Of a stretch of DNA of 64,000 nucleotides, positions 1-11,082 are shown in pieces. The stretch comes from Nannochloropsis salina CCMP1776 (taxonomy: Eukaryota; Sar; Eustigmatophyceae; Eustigmatales; Monodopsidaceae), in contig SDOX01000008.1 in NCBI GenBank assembly GCA_004565275.1, positions 651,327 through 715,326 on the forward strand, written 5' to 3'. Under the pieces are notes generated by a model. It did not search any database. It saw only the letters and a list, made by a program, of their open reading frames with translations, and was not told the DNA's origin. A program made the position numbers and the translations under genes. The first letter of the stretch is position 1, and the number at the start of each line of letters is the position of its first letter.

Positions 1-75
1 TCTTGGCTCATAGTTCCATTGCTTTTCAGCCTTCAAGGCAGGTTAGACTGAAATTACGTGGCATTCTCCCATAAC

Positions 76-2304
76 ATGGCTGGATCAGAATCTACCAAAT
101 TGGACTTTCATGAGTCTTCTGCTTTTGCGCCTGAGGCGACAACCTCCTCAACTCCTATCAAAATTCACGCTACTGTGGCAAATCATGACAATGAGACGAA
201 GGATAATGCTTTTTCGAAGCATGCGAACACAATGTCATTACCTACAATGCAGCCCAAAGATGCAACAAGACTTCAATTATTTGAATGGAGCATAGCTGAA
301 TGCAAAGTCAAGCTACGCCGGGGGAGCAGTAAGGTTATATTAAAAGATGTTGTTGGATGTGCGAGAGCCGGGACTTTCAGTGCCATTATTGGTCCGAGTG
401 GATGCGGGAAGACTACGTTGTTGGACTGTCTAGCTTTGCGAAATCCTACCTTTCAGGGCTCTGTACGCTTAGACGGGCATGCATTGTCAAGCGACTATTT
501 CCTCCAAACAGGTTACGTCCACCAAAAAGAGCTTTTTTTTTCGCATTTGACCGCGCGGGAGCATCTTTATTTCCATGCTGTCACCCGTCTAAGTGGAAAT
601 CATTCTTCCCTCGAATGTTTGTCTCGTGTGGAGACAGTACTTCAAGAAGTAGACATGATAAAAGTTTGCGATACGCAGATCGGTGGAGGTGAACTCTATG
701 TAACCAAGGGCTTATCAGGAGGAGAGCGAAAGCGTCTCAATATTGCCACAGAGCTACTTGCGAATCCATCAATTTTGCTACTCGACGAGCCAACATCGGG
801 CCTGGATTCTGTGATGGGGGAGCTCATCTGCCTACTTCTCAACGACCTAGCGAGACGCGAGCCGAAGCGAACAGTTGTAGTGGCAGTCCATTCACCGCCT
901 TCCCGCATCTTCACTCTTTTTTCATTGCTGACTGTGCTTACCAGCAATGGTGAACTTGCTTACTTTGGAGAACGCAATGGTGTCCTTCCGTTTGTGGAGA
1001 GCTTAGGGTACTCATGTCCATCACATTTCAATCCCGCGGATTTTATCCTAGAACTGGCCTCAACGAAAATCATCCAAAACCATATATCCTGTCGCACCGG
1101 TACAGACGAGGAGGAGAAATCACATCCATTGAACGATCTTCCAAAAGCCGGTAGTAGTTCGTCGTTGCTTCCATCCTCATCGGTGGATTCGTACGAGTTT
1201 GAGTGTGGGAATTTGCGTTCTGGACACAATCTTGATAGGGTTGAAAGGTATCCGCCCCAAGACAATCCGATCTACGATAATAATGGTAATGGCTTAATAG
1301 AGATACGTGGTAGCCACAGCAAAACCAGTGGCACATGTGAGGATTTCGACACAGACAGGCACATCTCTTTAATGCTATCGCGGTCGAGTCCTGTGCTGGT
1401 GGCGGCCACGAAAGTCGCGGTGGTGGGTCCTCTTCAAGCAAAATTGGGGATGGACAATTGCCATCATAAAGTATGTGGGATGAAAAGCACATCATCTTCT
1501 TACTGGGCGCTGTTCAAAATGAACTTGAAGCGCTCATGGCTGCAAGAAAGCCGGGAAAAAGTCGGATTGGCAGTGCGAGCCGCGATGAATATCACTTTGG
1601 GAATGCTATTTGGCTTGCTGTACCTAAACCAGATTCCTCACGACACCGGGCGAAATACTGCTGGGTTTCTCTTTTCCTTGCTGGTGACCATACTCATCGC
1701 GTCCTCAGTGAATGTTTGCCTCTATTTTCCCTTCGACTTTGCGATCCTCATGCGTGAGTACTACGCGGGGGCCAACCGGCCCGGACCTTACTTTCTCGGC
1801 CGCACTCTTGCCTCGCTACCTCAATCAATGCTGTTCCTCCTGATGGGAATCATCCCCTACTTCATGGCTGGTCTTTCTTCCTCTGCCTCCGGTTTCGGAT
1901 ATTTTTGCCTCATCCTTTTCCTCGCTAACTTTGCCGCTCAATCTTTGGGCTACGTTGCTTCTTCCCTGACGTCAAACCCTGTCGTAGGTCTAGCTTTGTT
2001 ACCACTTCTTATCACACCTATGATCCTGTTTTCGGGTATGCTGTACGAGCGACACTCTGTGCCTACGGCTTTGCAATGGCTTCAAGACATATCCGTGATC
2101 AATTACTCTTTCGCTGTCTTGGCGCTCAATCAAGTGCAAGCTGTGGGCGGGCATGCTCGCAGCTTTTTATTCAACTTCTTGCAAGTCGAACCGGACGATT
2201 TCTCGCTGTACATGCTGAAGCTCGCACTCTTAGCAATGGCTTATCGACTCTTGGCGATGGGCATCCTGCTTGTCCGCGTACGGGTGCTCAGCAAGCCCCA
2301 ATGA
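76..2304 (+). CDS. ABCG (WBC) half-transporter
   Basis: Single-exon gene for a 742-residue ABC half-transporter of the ABCG/White-Brown family, which pumps lipids, sterols or xenobiotics across membranes as a homo- or heterodimer. The order is nucleotide-binding domain first, membrane domain second, the hallmark of ABCG. Walker A (GPSGCGKTT) lies near residue 105, the signature LSGGERKR near 213 and Walker B LLLDEPTSGLD near 235. A variable acidic/Ser-rich linker covers about 340-470, and roughly six hydrophobic segments fill 500-740. The ATG at 76 was chosen because an in-frame TGA sits at 49-51 and only a GTG lies between. Substrate cannot be told from sequence. The first ~40 residues are unconserved, so an upstream exon outside the window is possible. 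Confidence 0.9.
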   Translation: MAGSESTKLDFHESSAFAPEATTSSTPIKIHATVANHDNETKDNAFSKHANTMSLPTMQPKDATRLQLFEWSIAECKVKLRRGSSKVILKDVVGCARAGTFSAIIGPSGCGKTTLLDCLALRNPTFQGSVRLDGHALSSDYFLQTGYVHQKELFFSHLTAREHLYFHAVTRLSGNHSSLECLSRVETVLQEVDMIKVCDTQIGGGELYVTKGLSGGERKRLNIATELLANPSILLLDEPTSGLDSVMGELICLLLNDLARREPKRTVVVAVHSPPSRIFTLFSLLTVLTSNGELAYFGERNGVLPFVESLGYSCPSHFNPADFILELASTKIIQNHISCRTGTDEEEKSHPLNDLPKAGSSSSLLPSSSVDSYEFECGNLRSGHNLDRVERYPPQDNPIYDNNGNGLIEIRGSHSKTSGTCEDFDTDRHISLMLSRSSPVLVAATKVAVVGPLQAKLGMDNCHHKVCGMKSTSSSYWALFKMNLKRSWLQESREKVGLAVRAAMNITLGMLFGLLYLNQIPHDTGRNTAGFLFSLLVTILIASSVNVCLYFPFDFAILMREYYAGANRPGPYFLGRTLASLPQSMLFLLMGIIPYFMAGLSSSASGFGYFCLILFLANFAAQSLGYVASSLTSNPVVGLALLPLLITPMILFSGMLYERHSVPTALQWLQDISVINYSFAVLALNQVQAVGGHARSFLFNFLQVEPDDFSLYMLKLALLAMAYRLLAMGILLVRVRVLSKPQ

Positions 2305-3239
2305 AGTGGTTCACAATGAAAGTCATATCAAAAATCAACGTTGCACATTCTTATCTAAACTTTATCACAGAAGCGAATATCATAGAGTTCTTTCTGCCTG
2401 GAACTTCGAATAACTTTAAGCAATAGGCTTGATTGTGTTGAAAGACCAAAAACTTGAAGCTGGTACGAATGATTTCAATATTTTAAAATCATAGACAGAA
2501 AATCGCTCAGTTCTTTTTTTTTTCCAAGAATCAAACGTATACGTACAAAATTGATTTGGTCATTAGACGGGTCGCAGATCAGATCCGTAGCCATGCCGAG
2601 CCACAAACCATTATGACAAATTAATAGACTACAGGATCACCACCGACCACATCCTCATTCCAATTTTGCTCTGACAGGGCGACAAAACCATATTTTTGTC
2701 CTTCACTTCCACCGCGGCGGACTGCATCGTGACAAAAGCGCCAAGTACGGAGGAGCTCAGGGGAGGGGGGAATCGAGCCGGGAGGTTTCTTTTTTTGAAC
2801 GGGACAACCCCTGACACTTCAACTCCCAGGTGTCAAGCCAAGCCACTCAAATATTCAGGACCAAACTCGCGCTGGTCGGAGAAATTTTCGCATGTTTTAA
2901 GTCTGCATCTGTAGAAAGGTGGCAGCCTTCATGGCTGCATTGTGCATGTGCCCGGTATGCGGCGTTTTGCCATGGTGTGGTGCCCGTTGCCACACGCGTA
3001 CGTCGATGAAGCGCCGAGCCACATGGACTCTTGAGCGTTAAAGTTCGTGTCTTCAAGACTCAGTCGGCCTTTACACGTCCACGTTTCCACCTGAGGGCTT
3101 CCAAATCCTCCATATCTTGTCTGTGAGCATTTATCTCACGCTTACTTCCATACCTGGACATAACTGCACAGGCACACAACCTAAGTGATCACCCATCAAG
3201 GCAACGCGCAGCGCCCAACCTTTTCGGCTTTCCGAGACG
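2305..3239. other. Intergenic region, no gene seen
   Basis: About 0.9 kb between the ABCG gene and the next plus-strand gene. It begins AT-rich (probable 3' UTR of the transporter) and becomes more GC-rich towards 3.2 kb (probable promoter of the downstream gene). Short open frames on both strands show no family resemblance. I see no RNA gene or repeat. Confidence 0.5.
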
Positions 3240-4193
3240 ATGACACGTTCCCATCGGGTCGTGAAAGGTCTTTTTCCCCGTGTTCCCTTAGCCCGCCTTT
3301 TGGCTCTATTTTTCCTGGTGCATCCAGGCTCCAGTGCCACGTTTGAAAGTCGTCATTACCTGACACAGCGGTACCCGAATCGCGATGTCATTCCTCCCAG
3401 GAGCCTTCTCACCAGCCAGCGACGGCGGCGTTATGACACTACCACATCCACCCTCTCCTTCATTCGTCCACCCGTCCTGGCCATTCCAGCCCGCAGTGAC
3501 AAGGATCAGGCTACACCTTCTTCAGCGGTGGCCCTTAAAGTGATTATTGGCAGTTTTGTCTCCGAACTGGAGACTTGCAATCACGAGCGCCGGCGGATCG
3601 GGGGTCCGCGTCCTCGATCTCCTGATCAGCGATCCTCACACGCCCATCCCCAGCAGCTGCAATCAAATTCACAGGGACTTGGCCACCACCAGCAGAGGTT
3701 GGTTTCATCTTTGCCGTCATCTCTGGCATCGGTTCAGGGGGGAGCCTCAGTCTCGTCCCCCTCACCAGTAGGAAAGCTCTTTCAAAAATCAGCGGCCACA
3801 CTGGTCGACGCCTACGATGGTGTTTTAAGCTTCGTAGGGAGCCGGATCGTAACGACGGAGGCTAGCTTTAATAAGGCCTTATTGGCCGTTTCCTCCTCCC
3901 TTGCCACCCCTTTGTCGCAGGTGGAGGGAAGGACCGCGGGATTTACCTCCTTGATGTCTCGGAACGGAGATGCCCATATGGGCATGCGGCCTTACTCCAT
4001 CGAGGCCTCCTCTGAAGCTACACGGGGAAGGCACGACAATATTCTCTCTGTGGCGGGCATGGGTGGGTCTGGGGAGGCATTGAGCACTTCCTTCTCCTCG
4101 CCGGCCTTGGTCGGGTTCATGGACGTGGATCCCTTCGAGAAGAGCAAGAAGCATTTCAAACGCAATACCTCCCTGGCGAAGCTTCTCTTGTGA
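3240..4193 (+). CDS. Hypothetical secreted or plastid-routed protein
   Basis: Unrecognised 317-residue protein from a single open frame with an ATG. Residues 1-33 form a classic signal peptide: basic start, then the hydrophobic run LARLLALFFLV, then a small-residue cleavage zone (HPGSSA) followed by TF. That arrangement could serve either secretion or the ASAF-type bipartite plastid route of stramenopile algae. The rest is Ser/Pro/Gln/His-rich and looks disordered to about residue 170. A more regular segment follows (around KLFQKSAATLVDAYDGVL to GFTSLMSR), then a basic C-terminus ending KRNTSLAKLLL. No domain is recognisable. Codon use is GC-rich like its neighbours. The stretch around 3694-3730 resembles splice sites, so the middle could contain an unrecognised intron. 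Confidence 0.5.
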   Translation: MTRSHRVVKGLFPRVPLARLLALFFLVHPGSSATFESRHYLTQRYPNRDVIPPRSLLTSQRRRRYDTTTSTLSFIRPPVLAIPARSDKDQATPSSAVALKVIIGSFVSELETCNHERRRIGGPRPRSPDQRSSHAHPQQLQSNSQGLGHHQQRLVSSLPSSLASVQGGASVSSPSPVGKLFQKSAATLVDAYDGVLSFVGSRIVTTEASFNKALLAVSSSLATPLSQVEGRTAGFTSLMSRNGDAHMGMRPYSIEASSEATRGRHDNILSVAGMGGSGEALSTSFSSPALVGFMDVDPFEKSKKHFKRNTSLAKLLL

Positions 4194-4993
4194 TTGAGGG
4201 GTATGTCCAGCGGAAACGCTCGATGAATCCCTCTCGGGCCTTCAGAGGCCCTTGTCCTGTAGATTAGTAGGGTTCGTTCAAATTCGCACCGCTCGTAGGT
4301 TTGTGTCCTTGTCGGGGTCATCAGTCTGCGGCATGGGCGGGTCAGGCACGGAAAGAGAGAATGAGAGGCGGGACGGACGGAGTTTTCTGTTTCGGAAACT
4401 TCAATACGCTTAAATCGTTATCGTAAACCTGTGTAGTAGTCCGACTTGCTTCCGACTATACATTACAACATGATCTAGTGCGTGGAAATGCCTGGAGAAA
4501 ATGCGCAGGAGAGAAGCATGCAGAGGCGATGCCATGCATCTGCCTCTATTAGAGATTTTTCGGTTATTGCAGTTTTTTAGCTCAAGAGGGTGACTGATCT
4601 AGCATTTTTATTCAAAACTGTTGCTTACAAAGAAGTCAAAGGAGAGTTCCAAGGTGCCAAGAGAGCCAGAGCGTGCAAACGAGAGGAAGAAAGGGGGGAA
4701 ACAAGCGAGAAGGGAATGTTGCCAACCACAATACTTTGAACTTGCATGAAAAAAACACCAAAGCGTGCATGTAACAATGTCAAGGAGTGGTCGGCGGTTC
4801 TCCGGGGGTAGGATGAAGGCTCGGGAAATGTTTGCGCGCTTGTCGGGAAAGGTCAACGAGGATCCAGAAGATAATTCAAGTACAAGTAAACTCAAAGAAC
4901 TAAATATCGAAGCCTTATTTAAGGGACATTCAAGACACTCGTGATACTTCTTCTTTTTGTCGCGACGCCACGTATCTTACCCTACACGCTCGC
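4194..4993. other. Convergent intergenic region
   Basis: Eight hundred bases between the ends of the hypothetical secreted gene (plus) and the USP5 gene (minus). It presumably holds both 3' UTRs. No convincing coding pattern, RNA gene or repeat was seen. Confidence 0.5.
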
Positions 4994-7760
4994 CTACTCC
5001 TCCATCGCATCCTGTCGCCGGTATACGTACAGGTAACCCAGATCCTTGGGCGGCTTCTCGCTTGTCGCCACCTTCTGGTCATCGAATATCGCCCACTCGC
5101 CCTCCTTCTTGATGTGGGCTACGTAGTGCCCGCTCCCCAAATTCCGCCCTACGTGACTGATGAAACCCACCAGCGAATATACACCTTCCCCGTCGTTGTA
5201 CTGGCTTGGCGTCTGTCCTCCCTCCTGCCCTCTCTCCTCCTCTCCGCCGGCCCCTAGCACCTCGGCCACGGCCCGCGGGAGGTCGTCCGCGTGGGAGAAG
5301 AGCCAATCCGCCGCACGTTCCATGCTCCCCTGCGTGGCCTGCAAAGCCGCTTTTGCTTGCTCTTCAGTGAAACCCATCATGGCTGCTAAATTGCTTACAG
5401 CACTTGCGTCGGGCTCCGCCGCTCTAGGCGCCGACGAGGCGGTGGCTGAGGCCGACGGAAGGGGTTCGTTGATATCCGAGTCCTCCAAATGCTCGAACAA
5501 CCAGGCCGTCGCCTGCTCCACCCCCGCGTTGCCCACAGCCAACAAGGCCCTGGCGATCGCATGGGTGGAGAAGCCCATGGATTCCATCTGGGCCGCCATC
5601 CCCGCGTCTACCGAGGGCGTCTTCCCCTCCGCTTCCCCTTTCTCCCCGCCCTCCTTCCCATCCGGCAAAGTCTCCTCGCCCTCAAGCAGACCCCGGCCCC
5701 GCCACGCCCGGAGGTCCAACACCTCCGGCACGTCCACCACTGCCTCCAGCTTTTTTCCTTCCCAGGTCTGAGTGTCCACGTAGTAACGCTTGAGCTGGAC
5801 GATCAGGTAGCGAGGGAAGGTCTGGAAACGCACGCTTTTGCGCGCTAGACCCTTCCGGCCCAAGGCGGTAGAAAAATAATCCTCCACGTCCTCAGTCCGG
5901 ACAAATGTCTCAAAACAGGCGGCGAACGGCACGATAGGGAACACCTCTTCCTCCTTCTCCGCAGCATTGCCCTCCTCGCCGCCCAAGCCACTGGCCCCCT
6001 CCTCCTGCCCTGCGCTTCCCTCTTCGACGGCAGGCCCTGCTGGTGGCGAATTCTCCGCGGCCAATTTCTGTTTCTTGTTGACGCCGTGCTTCGCCTGGTG
6101 CTGGAGGACCGCGTCTCTGTTCGTGGCCGCCTCCACGGGTATCATCAAGCGGAGGAAGAGATCGCTCTTGCTCCCGTACCGGACCTTCCCACTCTCCACG
6201 CACTGCAATCGCTCCTCCACCAGGTATTTGAAGAGATCTTCCGTCGAGACACACCAGTCCTGGCCTCCCTCCTTCCCACCCAGGCCCCGTTCCGCCCTCA
6301 GCAATCTCTCAAGCACGTGCTCGAGGTATTCGGCCGCGTCCTGCTGCCTCCCCGTCGAGAACTCGGGGTGCTGCTTGCCCATCAGGGTCTTGAACATTTT
6401 GGGCTCCAAGCTTGTGGTGAAGCCCGCGTCGCCCGCTGCCGCGGCTGCCTCCCTCTCGGCCTGGGAGAGGGGGGGGGGCATAGCGTGCGGTACACAGCCC
6501 CTGGGCGAGCTTGCTCATCTGTGTCAGCACGTCGGCGGCCGGATCAGCGACTGTGCCGGCACGGGTTTGCACCAGGTCGTACGCGTGGTCGAGGTATTGT
6601 CGTTGGACTTCTGGGAGGGTGAAAAGGAGTTGCAGGACGCTGTTCATGTAGCAGGAATTGCCTAAGTTTTTCAACCCCACGTACCCCGGACCTCGGAGGG
6701 GCCGCAAATGGGCCCCTGCCTCCGTAATGCGCGAAAAAGCCCATTTTTGCCCCTCGATCTCCAGCTCTGCCAGCGACTTGTCCGTTTTTTCCAACCGCAT
6801 CGCGTCGATGCCCCAATGGGCCAAGTGTTGCGCCAGTTGGGGGTCCGTCACCATCCCGTCCTCGTCCGGCGCGTAGCTGTACACGTCCGCGCCATGCGGA
6901 GTGATGGTCCCCAGCTTCACCGCCAGAGGGTATAGGCCGTGGGTGTCGTGGAAGTGCCTCAAGGCCGCACCTGTCCCGATCGTCTCGCCGTTGACGACCT
7001 GGGCCCGTCCCGACCCGATGTACCCGTCTGACAGGTTTATCCACAGGTTTTGCGTCTGCCCGGACTCCGCACAGCGCCACGTGGCGGGGTCACTGGAGAT
7101 TTTTACTCCGTTGTCCAATTGAATCAAACCGTTTGCGTACTTGCTCACCGGCCGCGGGTCTTCCTCGGCGAGCCAGGTGGCCTCTTCTGCCTGACTCCCA
7201 GCCCCTTGATGGTCAATAAGCGCTCGAGCCGCACGAGAGACAAATTCCGGGAGGGCCGTGTTGGGCAATGGCACTGATTGGGTCTCGACCTTGTCGCAGC
7301 TCCCATTCTCCCCGGGTTTCACGACAACCAAAGCGCACTCTTTCACCACCTCAACCTTCTGGCTGTCTAGCGGGAAGCCTCCTTCCACGCCGATGCCCAA
7401 GACCGTAGGACCCGTATTTTTCCCTTCGCAGACTGGGCTGGACTGGGCCGCATCCTCCCTTGATGCGCGTGAACTTTCGCTCTCCTTTTTCTGAACCTGG
7501 TCATCCTCTGGCACAGGAACCTTGGTGTATTTCAGATGGACGTAGAGCGTGCTGCCCGTTTTATGGCTATCAAAAGCAAGATAATCCCTGCCTACACCGC
7601 CCCACGTCGCAAGATTCACGTATATGCCGTCCGGAGAGAAGGGTGTGTCGAAAGAGTACATACATTCATCGTTGTAGACTTTGTCATAGCAGCCGGGCTC
7701 TCTAACGCTGCTCATTTTTGCTCGGATAGCGTCCAGCAGGGTTGAATCCAAATTCGCCAT
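4994..7760 (-). CDS. USP5: Ubiquitin carboxyl-terminal hydrolase 5/13 (isopeptidase T), frame broken at a homopolymer
   Basis: Isopeptidase T, the cytosolic deubiquitinase that takes apart free ubiquitin chains. All hallmark parts are present in order: the N-terminal variant ZnF (start MANLDST, like animal USP5), the ubiquitin-tail-binding ZnF-UBP around residues 185-300, the catalytic Cys box GLKNLGNSCYMN near residue 358, two UBA domains (MESMGFSTHAIARALL and AAMMGFTEEQAKAALQ) inserted in the USP fold, and the His box SGHYVAHI near the C-terminus. The frame changes once, within a run of ten G (C on the coding strand) at 6469-6478. Protein similarity continues on both sides: KLAQGLCTARYA before, then FTTSLEPKMFKTLMGKQHPEF after, as in USP5. 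A sequencing or assembly slip is the simplest reading. The start at 7760 is the first Met matching family N-termini; more upstream in-frame Mets give an unconserved extension. Confidence 0.9.
6469..6478. repeat. G10 homopolymer inside USP5
   Basis: Ten consecutive G on the plus strand, at the exact point where the USP5 reading frame changes. Splicing does not rescue it: the only nearby GT donors are in phases 1 and 2, while the CAG acceptor just after the run is in phase 0. Confidence 0.85.
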
Positions 7761-8256
7761 GGTGATAATGTTGCCAATGGCCTGTGAATGTTCTGTCCGC
7801 TTTGGAACAAGTGTAGGGAAGCAGTGTTCGGAGCGTATTTTAGTGGTGCGTATGAAAAGGAATTCACTCGTTTCTCGTTCCAAGGAAAGTGTAAGCGACA
7901 GGCGGCGAAGCCCGGGTAGGAGTTGCAACTGTCTTTCACAGCGACAAGAAGAAAGGAAGTAGCGGGCGAATCCGCCACATACACGCTGTCGTGGATAATC
8001 ATCCTTTTGCATGCATGTGGGCGGTGAAGTGGGTTCCATAGCAAGTTGGGACTCGCGAGTTTCGAAAAAATCATGCAGATATCAACGAGAAAGCTACGAT
8101 TGAGCAACATCTGCAACAACTCAGACTAACTGCAGCCCCGTAACTCCAACGCATTATGGCATGCATCAACGCACAGGTCCGCCTCTGTCAAAGATTGTGA
8201 AACGTATTGTTTGTTGGCGGCAGCGGGGGGTCCAGGGAGGGTTGTGAGAAAAGGGG
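7761..8256. promoter_or_regulatory. Shared divergent promoter region of two deubiquitinase genes
   Basis: The 496-bp gap between the divergent starts of USP5 (minus) and the USP10-like gene (plus). Both 5' UTRs and promoters must lie here. I could not recognise a TATA box or a specific operator. Bidirectional control of the two enzymes is inference from the geometry alone. Confidence 0.45.
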
Positions 8257-10275
8257 ATGAACGGTGGTGGGGGCAAATACGTGGAAGGGGAAGAGGCGAT
8301 GGTGGAAGCCTCCTTGAGGACCATGTCACTGAACAATGCCAAAGTACCTGCAACGGATCAGATGCATGTCCTACTGGGAGACAACTCGGAGAAAAAAAGG
8401 AAGAAAAAAAAGCTGAAAAAAAAAAGCAAGACAGCTGCCGCGACAGGACCCCAGGAGAACGCCACGATCGACAACCACAGCCCAACAGGTACACGAAGAA
8501 GCAATGATGCCATTGCGGCAACCGTCTCGGTAAAGATGGACACATTGACGACGAAAGAGCCTCCTAAAGCGATTCAAAACGGTGCCCATTCCATGTCAAG
8601 CTCGCCCCTTCCAACGTCCCCGCCGCCCTCCTCAAGCGAAGCAGACTCTGACGAAGGGAAGCCATCAAACCCAGAAGCGTCGCACTGGTCCGTGGTCGCA
8701 GGCACGTCAGGAGACGGCATGGCTCATCCAACGCCCCGTCTGCCATCGGGCCTTGCGTCCTCCATCCCCAGCTCCCTGCATCCACCACCCTCCAGGACAC
8801 CGTCGTCCGCCCTCCCCCCCACAGCACAAGCTCCGCCCGGCCCCCACCCAGTTATGACCGAGAAAAACCTCCTTGACTTACTGTCGGGTAAAACGCTGCC
8901 CCCTGCCATCTCGTCTTCCATCCCCAGACCGCATCGGGGTCTGGTCAACGCCGGGAACACCTGCTTCCAGAATCTGGTCCTACAGGCCCTTCTCGCCAGC
9001 GAACCCCTTCATCGCCTCCTCCTCGCCCTCCGACCACTCGTCCTCGCGTCTTCTTCGCCGGCCTCCCCCTCCCTTTCCCTCCTGGCCCGGCGCTGCCAAG
9101 CACTCGTGCCGACGTGGATGGACATGGCGAAGGTCGCCGTCGCCCTTGAGGATCCCTCGCTTGTCGCGGCCTCCACTGCCTCTCCCGCGCTCGTCATGTA
9201 CAAAAAAAAAGACAGCGCCGTCGCTGGGAGGAAGTCCGGCAAGAAGCACCTCGTCGGCACCGGCTCCTCCTCCTCCTCCTCCTCATTTCCCCCACTTCCT
9301 TCTCACCCCAGCGGCGTGGCCAACGGGTTCAAGCTCCATGGCCCGCTAGAGGCACGGTCGCCTTCACCCCGTGATTTCTACCTGGCACCCTTACGGCCGG
9401 ACGACTATTTGGAGGAGGCTTTCCGGGCCTTTCGATCGTCGGAGGCCGGGGAGCAGGAAGATGCTCAGGAGTTCTTGGCCTTCCTCTTGGACCGGCTGCA
9501 CGAAGAAGCCGTGGGGGCAGGGGCGGGGGGGGAGGAAGGGAAAGGGGCGAGGGAGGAGGAGGAGGGGGAAGGGGGTTGGCAGGAAGTCGGGGAGAAAGGC
9601 CGCGTCGCCAAGCTCTCTGTGAGCGGGGTCAAGCAGACCGAGAAGGGAACCCCGGACGTGTCGGCGATTTCCCGCCTCTTCTATGGGCGGGAGCGCTCGG
9701 ACATAAGGAGGGCGACGAGTCGGAGCATTTCGGCGACAATGACAAGGTTCAATTGTCTTCAGCTGGACTTGCCGCCCCTGGGTGGCGGGGGGAAGAAGGA
9801 AGTGGCATTAGAGGAGGTAATCGAGCATTCCTTCCGGGAGGAGGTGATCGAAAGCAGCGACGGAACGTTCCTTCGGAAAAAGCTCTGCCTGGATGCGCTC
9901 CCTCCCGTCCTCATTCTCCACCTCAAGCGCTTCATTTTTGACCTCCATCAAGGGGTGGGCGTCAAGCTGCACCACAGAGTCCACTATCCGTCCTGCCTCA
10001 GGCTGCCTTCTCAGATGCTCTCGGTAAGTCTGCGGACGACGGCCGGGATCGAGGGGGGAAAAGGCGAACGAAAGGGCCTAGCATACGAGCTGTTTGCGGT
10101 GGGGCTGCACTATGGCCGTTCCTTGAACGGTGGCCACTACACGGTTTTTTGCAAGGAGGGGGGGTGTGGAAAGGAGTGGGTGGGATACGACGACGAGCGC
10201 GTCGATCGGGTTCAAGAATGGGAGGTAAAGAGTTATACAGAGCAAGTCTACCTCCTTTTCTATGAACGGGTGTAG
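8257..10275 (+). CDS. USP-family deubiquitinase, USP10/Ubp3-like
   Basis: Single-exon, 672-residue ubiquitin-specific protease. Residues 1-215 are low complexity (Lys-rich patch near 45-60, then Ser/Pro-rich) and probably disordered. The catalytic domain starts at about 225: Cys box GLVNAGNTCFQN, the QEDAQEFLAFLLDRLHEE segment, then DVSAISRLFYGRERSDIRR, typical of the USP10/Ubp3 group. Then comes PPVLILHLKRFIFD and the His box RSLNGGHYTVFC near 625. Catalytic Cys and His are both present. USP10/Ubp3 enzymes act on trafficking and ribosome-linked substrates; which applies here is unknown. Low-complexity inserts (poly-Ser at about 335, Glu/Gly at about 425) interrupt the catalytic fold. The start is the first ATG of the frame. 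Confidence 0.85.
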   Translation: MNGGGGKYVEGEEAMVEASLRTMSLNNAKVPATDQMHVLLGDNSEKKRKKKKLKKKSKTAAATGPQENATIDNHSPTGTRRSNDAIAATVSVKMDTLTTKEPPKAIQNGAHSMSSSPLPTSPPPSSSEADSDEGKPSNPEASHWSVVAGTSGDGMAHPTPRLPSGLASSIPSSLHPPPSRTPSSALPPTAQAPPGPHPVMTEKNLLDLLSGKTLPPAISSSIPRPHRGLVNAGNTCFQNLVLQALLASEPLHRLLLALRPLVLASSSPASPSLSLLARRCQALVPTWMDMAKVAVALEDPSLVAASTASPALVMYKKKDSAVAGRKSGKKHLVGTGSSSSSSSFPPLPSHPSGVANGFKLHGPLEARSPSPRDFYLAPLRPDDYLEEAFRAFRSSEAGEQEDAQEFLAFLLDRLHEEAVGAGAGGEEGKGAREEEEGEGGWQEVGEKGRVAKLSVSGVKQTEKGTPDVSAISRLFYGRERSDIRRATSRSISATMTRFNCLQLDLPPLGGGGKKEVALEEVIEHSFREEVIESSDGTFLRKKLCLDALPPVLILHLKRFIFDLHQGVGVKLHHRVHYPSCLRLPSQMLSVSLRTTAGIEGGKGERKGLAYELFAVGLHYGRSLNGGHYTVFCKEGGCGKEWVGYDDERVDRVQEWEVKSYTEQVYLLFYERV

Positions 10276-11082
10276 GTCGGGGAGAGAGAGGGGTCGATGG
10301 GAAGGGGAAAACAGGGCTGTACAGGGGTCAGGCAAGGATGGCGGAAAATCGTTCAAATGAAGTAAGCTACCGGCGACTACCCCTTGCTTGGCTCGTTTTT
10401 AGGAAGCTTCTAGTCGTTCGCGTTCTGCCTCCTGCGTACATTTTGCCCATCTTTTAAAATTTTAAAGGGGGGCATGCAGACGGTGGGAGCTCAGCCACGG
10501 AGGCTTTCCGCTCCGTGTAACCAATGGTCAGGACTAGGCAGTGCAGGGGCAGAGATTGTGCCACGGCTCAAGCTCGTGCTGGCGAGTAGATCGGGGCAGC
10601 ACCCAAGATAGAGCTTGATTCCGGCGACAGTGGTGGGAATCGAGATTGTGTCAGGAACAAGGGTAGCATTCGGACTGTGCGACAGCGAAGACTAGAGCGG
10701 GATGGTAGACTTCACGCAAGGGCGGAGGCCTCGTGGGACAGGCGGACCCTGGCAATTGAAGCTACGTACCCCTGTGAAAATTAAGCGTGGAAACCGTCTT
10801 ACCAAGTAATCGACTAACAGCATCTCTTATGCTTTTCCTTTGTTGCTAGTTGATGGCTGTGGTCACTTTGCCATGACCTTTTAAAAGGCCCTGCGAGGAT
10901 GGCGCACCGGCGGAAGAGCCCTTCTGGTAATGACCATCCTCTCCACGGCAAGGCAAGGCAGGCTCGCACATAATCTACCTCTTTCCTCCCTCTTTCATCA
11001 AAACCCATTCTTTTTTAGCTTTTTTTAAAAAAAAAGAGAGTGGTCACCTCGGGGCACTGCTTTGCCTAGCTTATCTGAAGCC
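10276..11082. other. Convergent intergenic region
   Basis: About 0.8 kb between the stop codons of the USP10-like gene (plus) and the pentapeptide-repeat gene (minus). An A-rich tract occurs near 11020-11040. No coding pattern, RNA gene or repeat could be supported. Confidence 0.5.

Noticed and set aside
58-75. GTG start for the ABC transporter
   Set aside because: Nuclear eukaryotic gene; the in-frame ATG at 76 follows closely and an upstream stop lies at 49-51.
7761-8039. N-terminal extension of USP5 from the ATG at 8039
   Set aside because: The 93 extra residues are unconserved, while Met at 7760 matches the start of animal and plant homologues.
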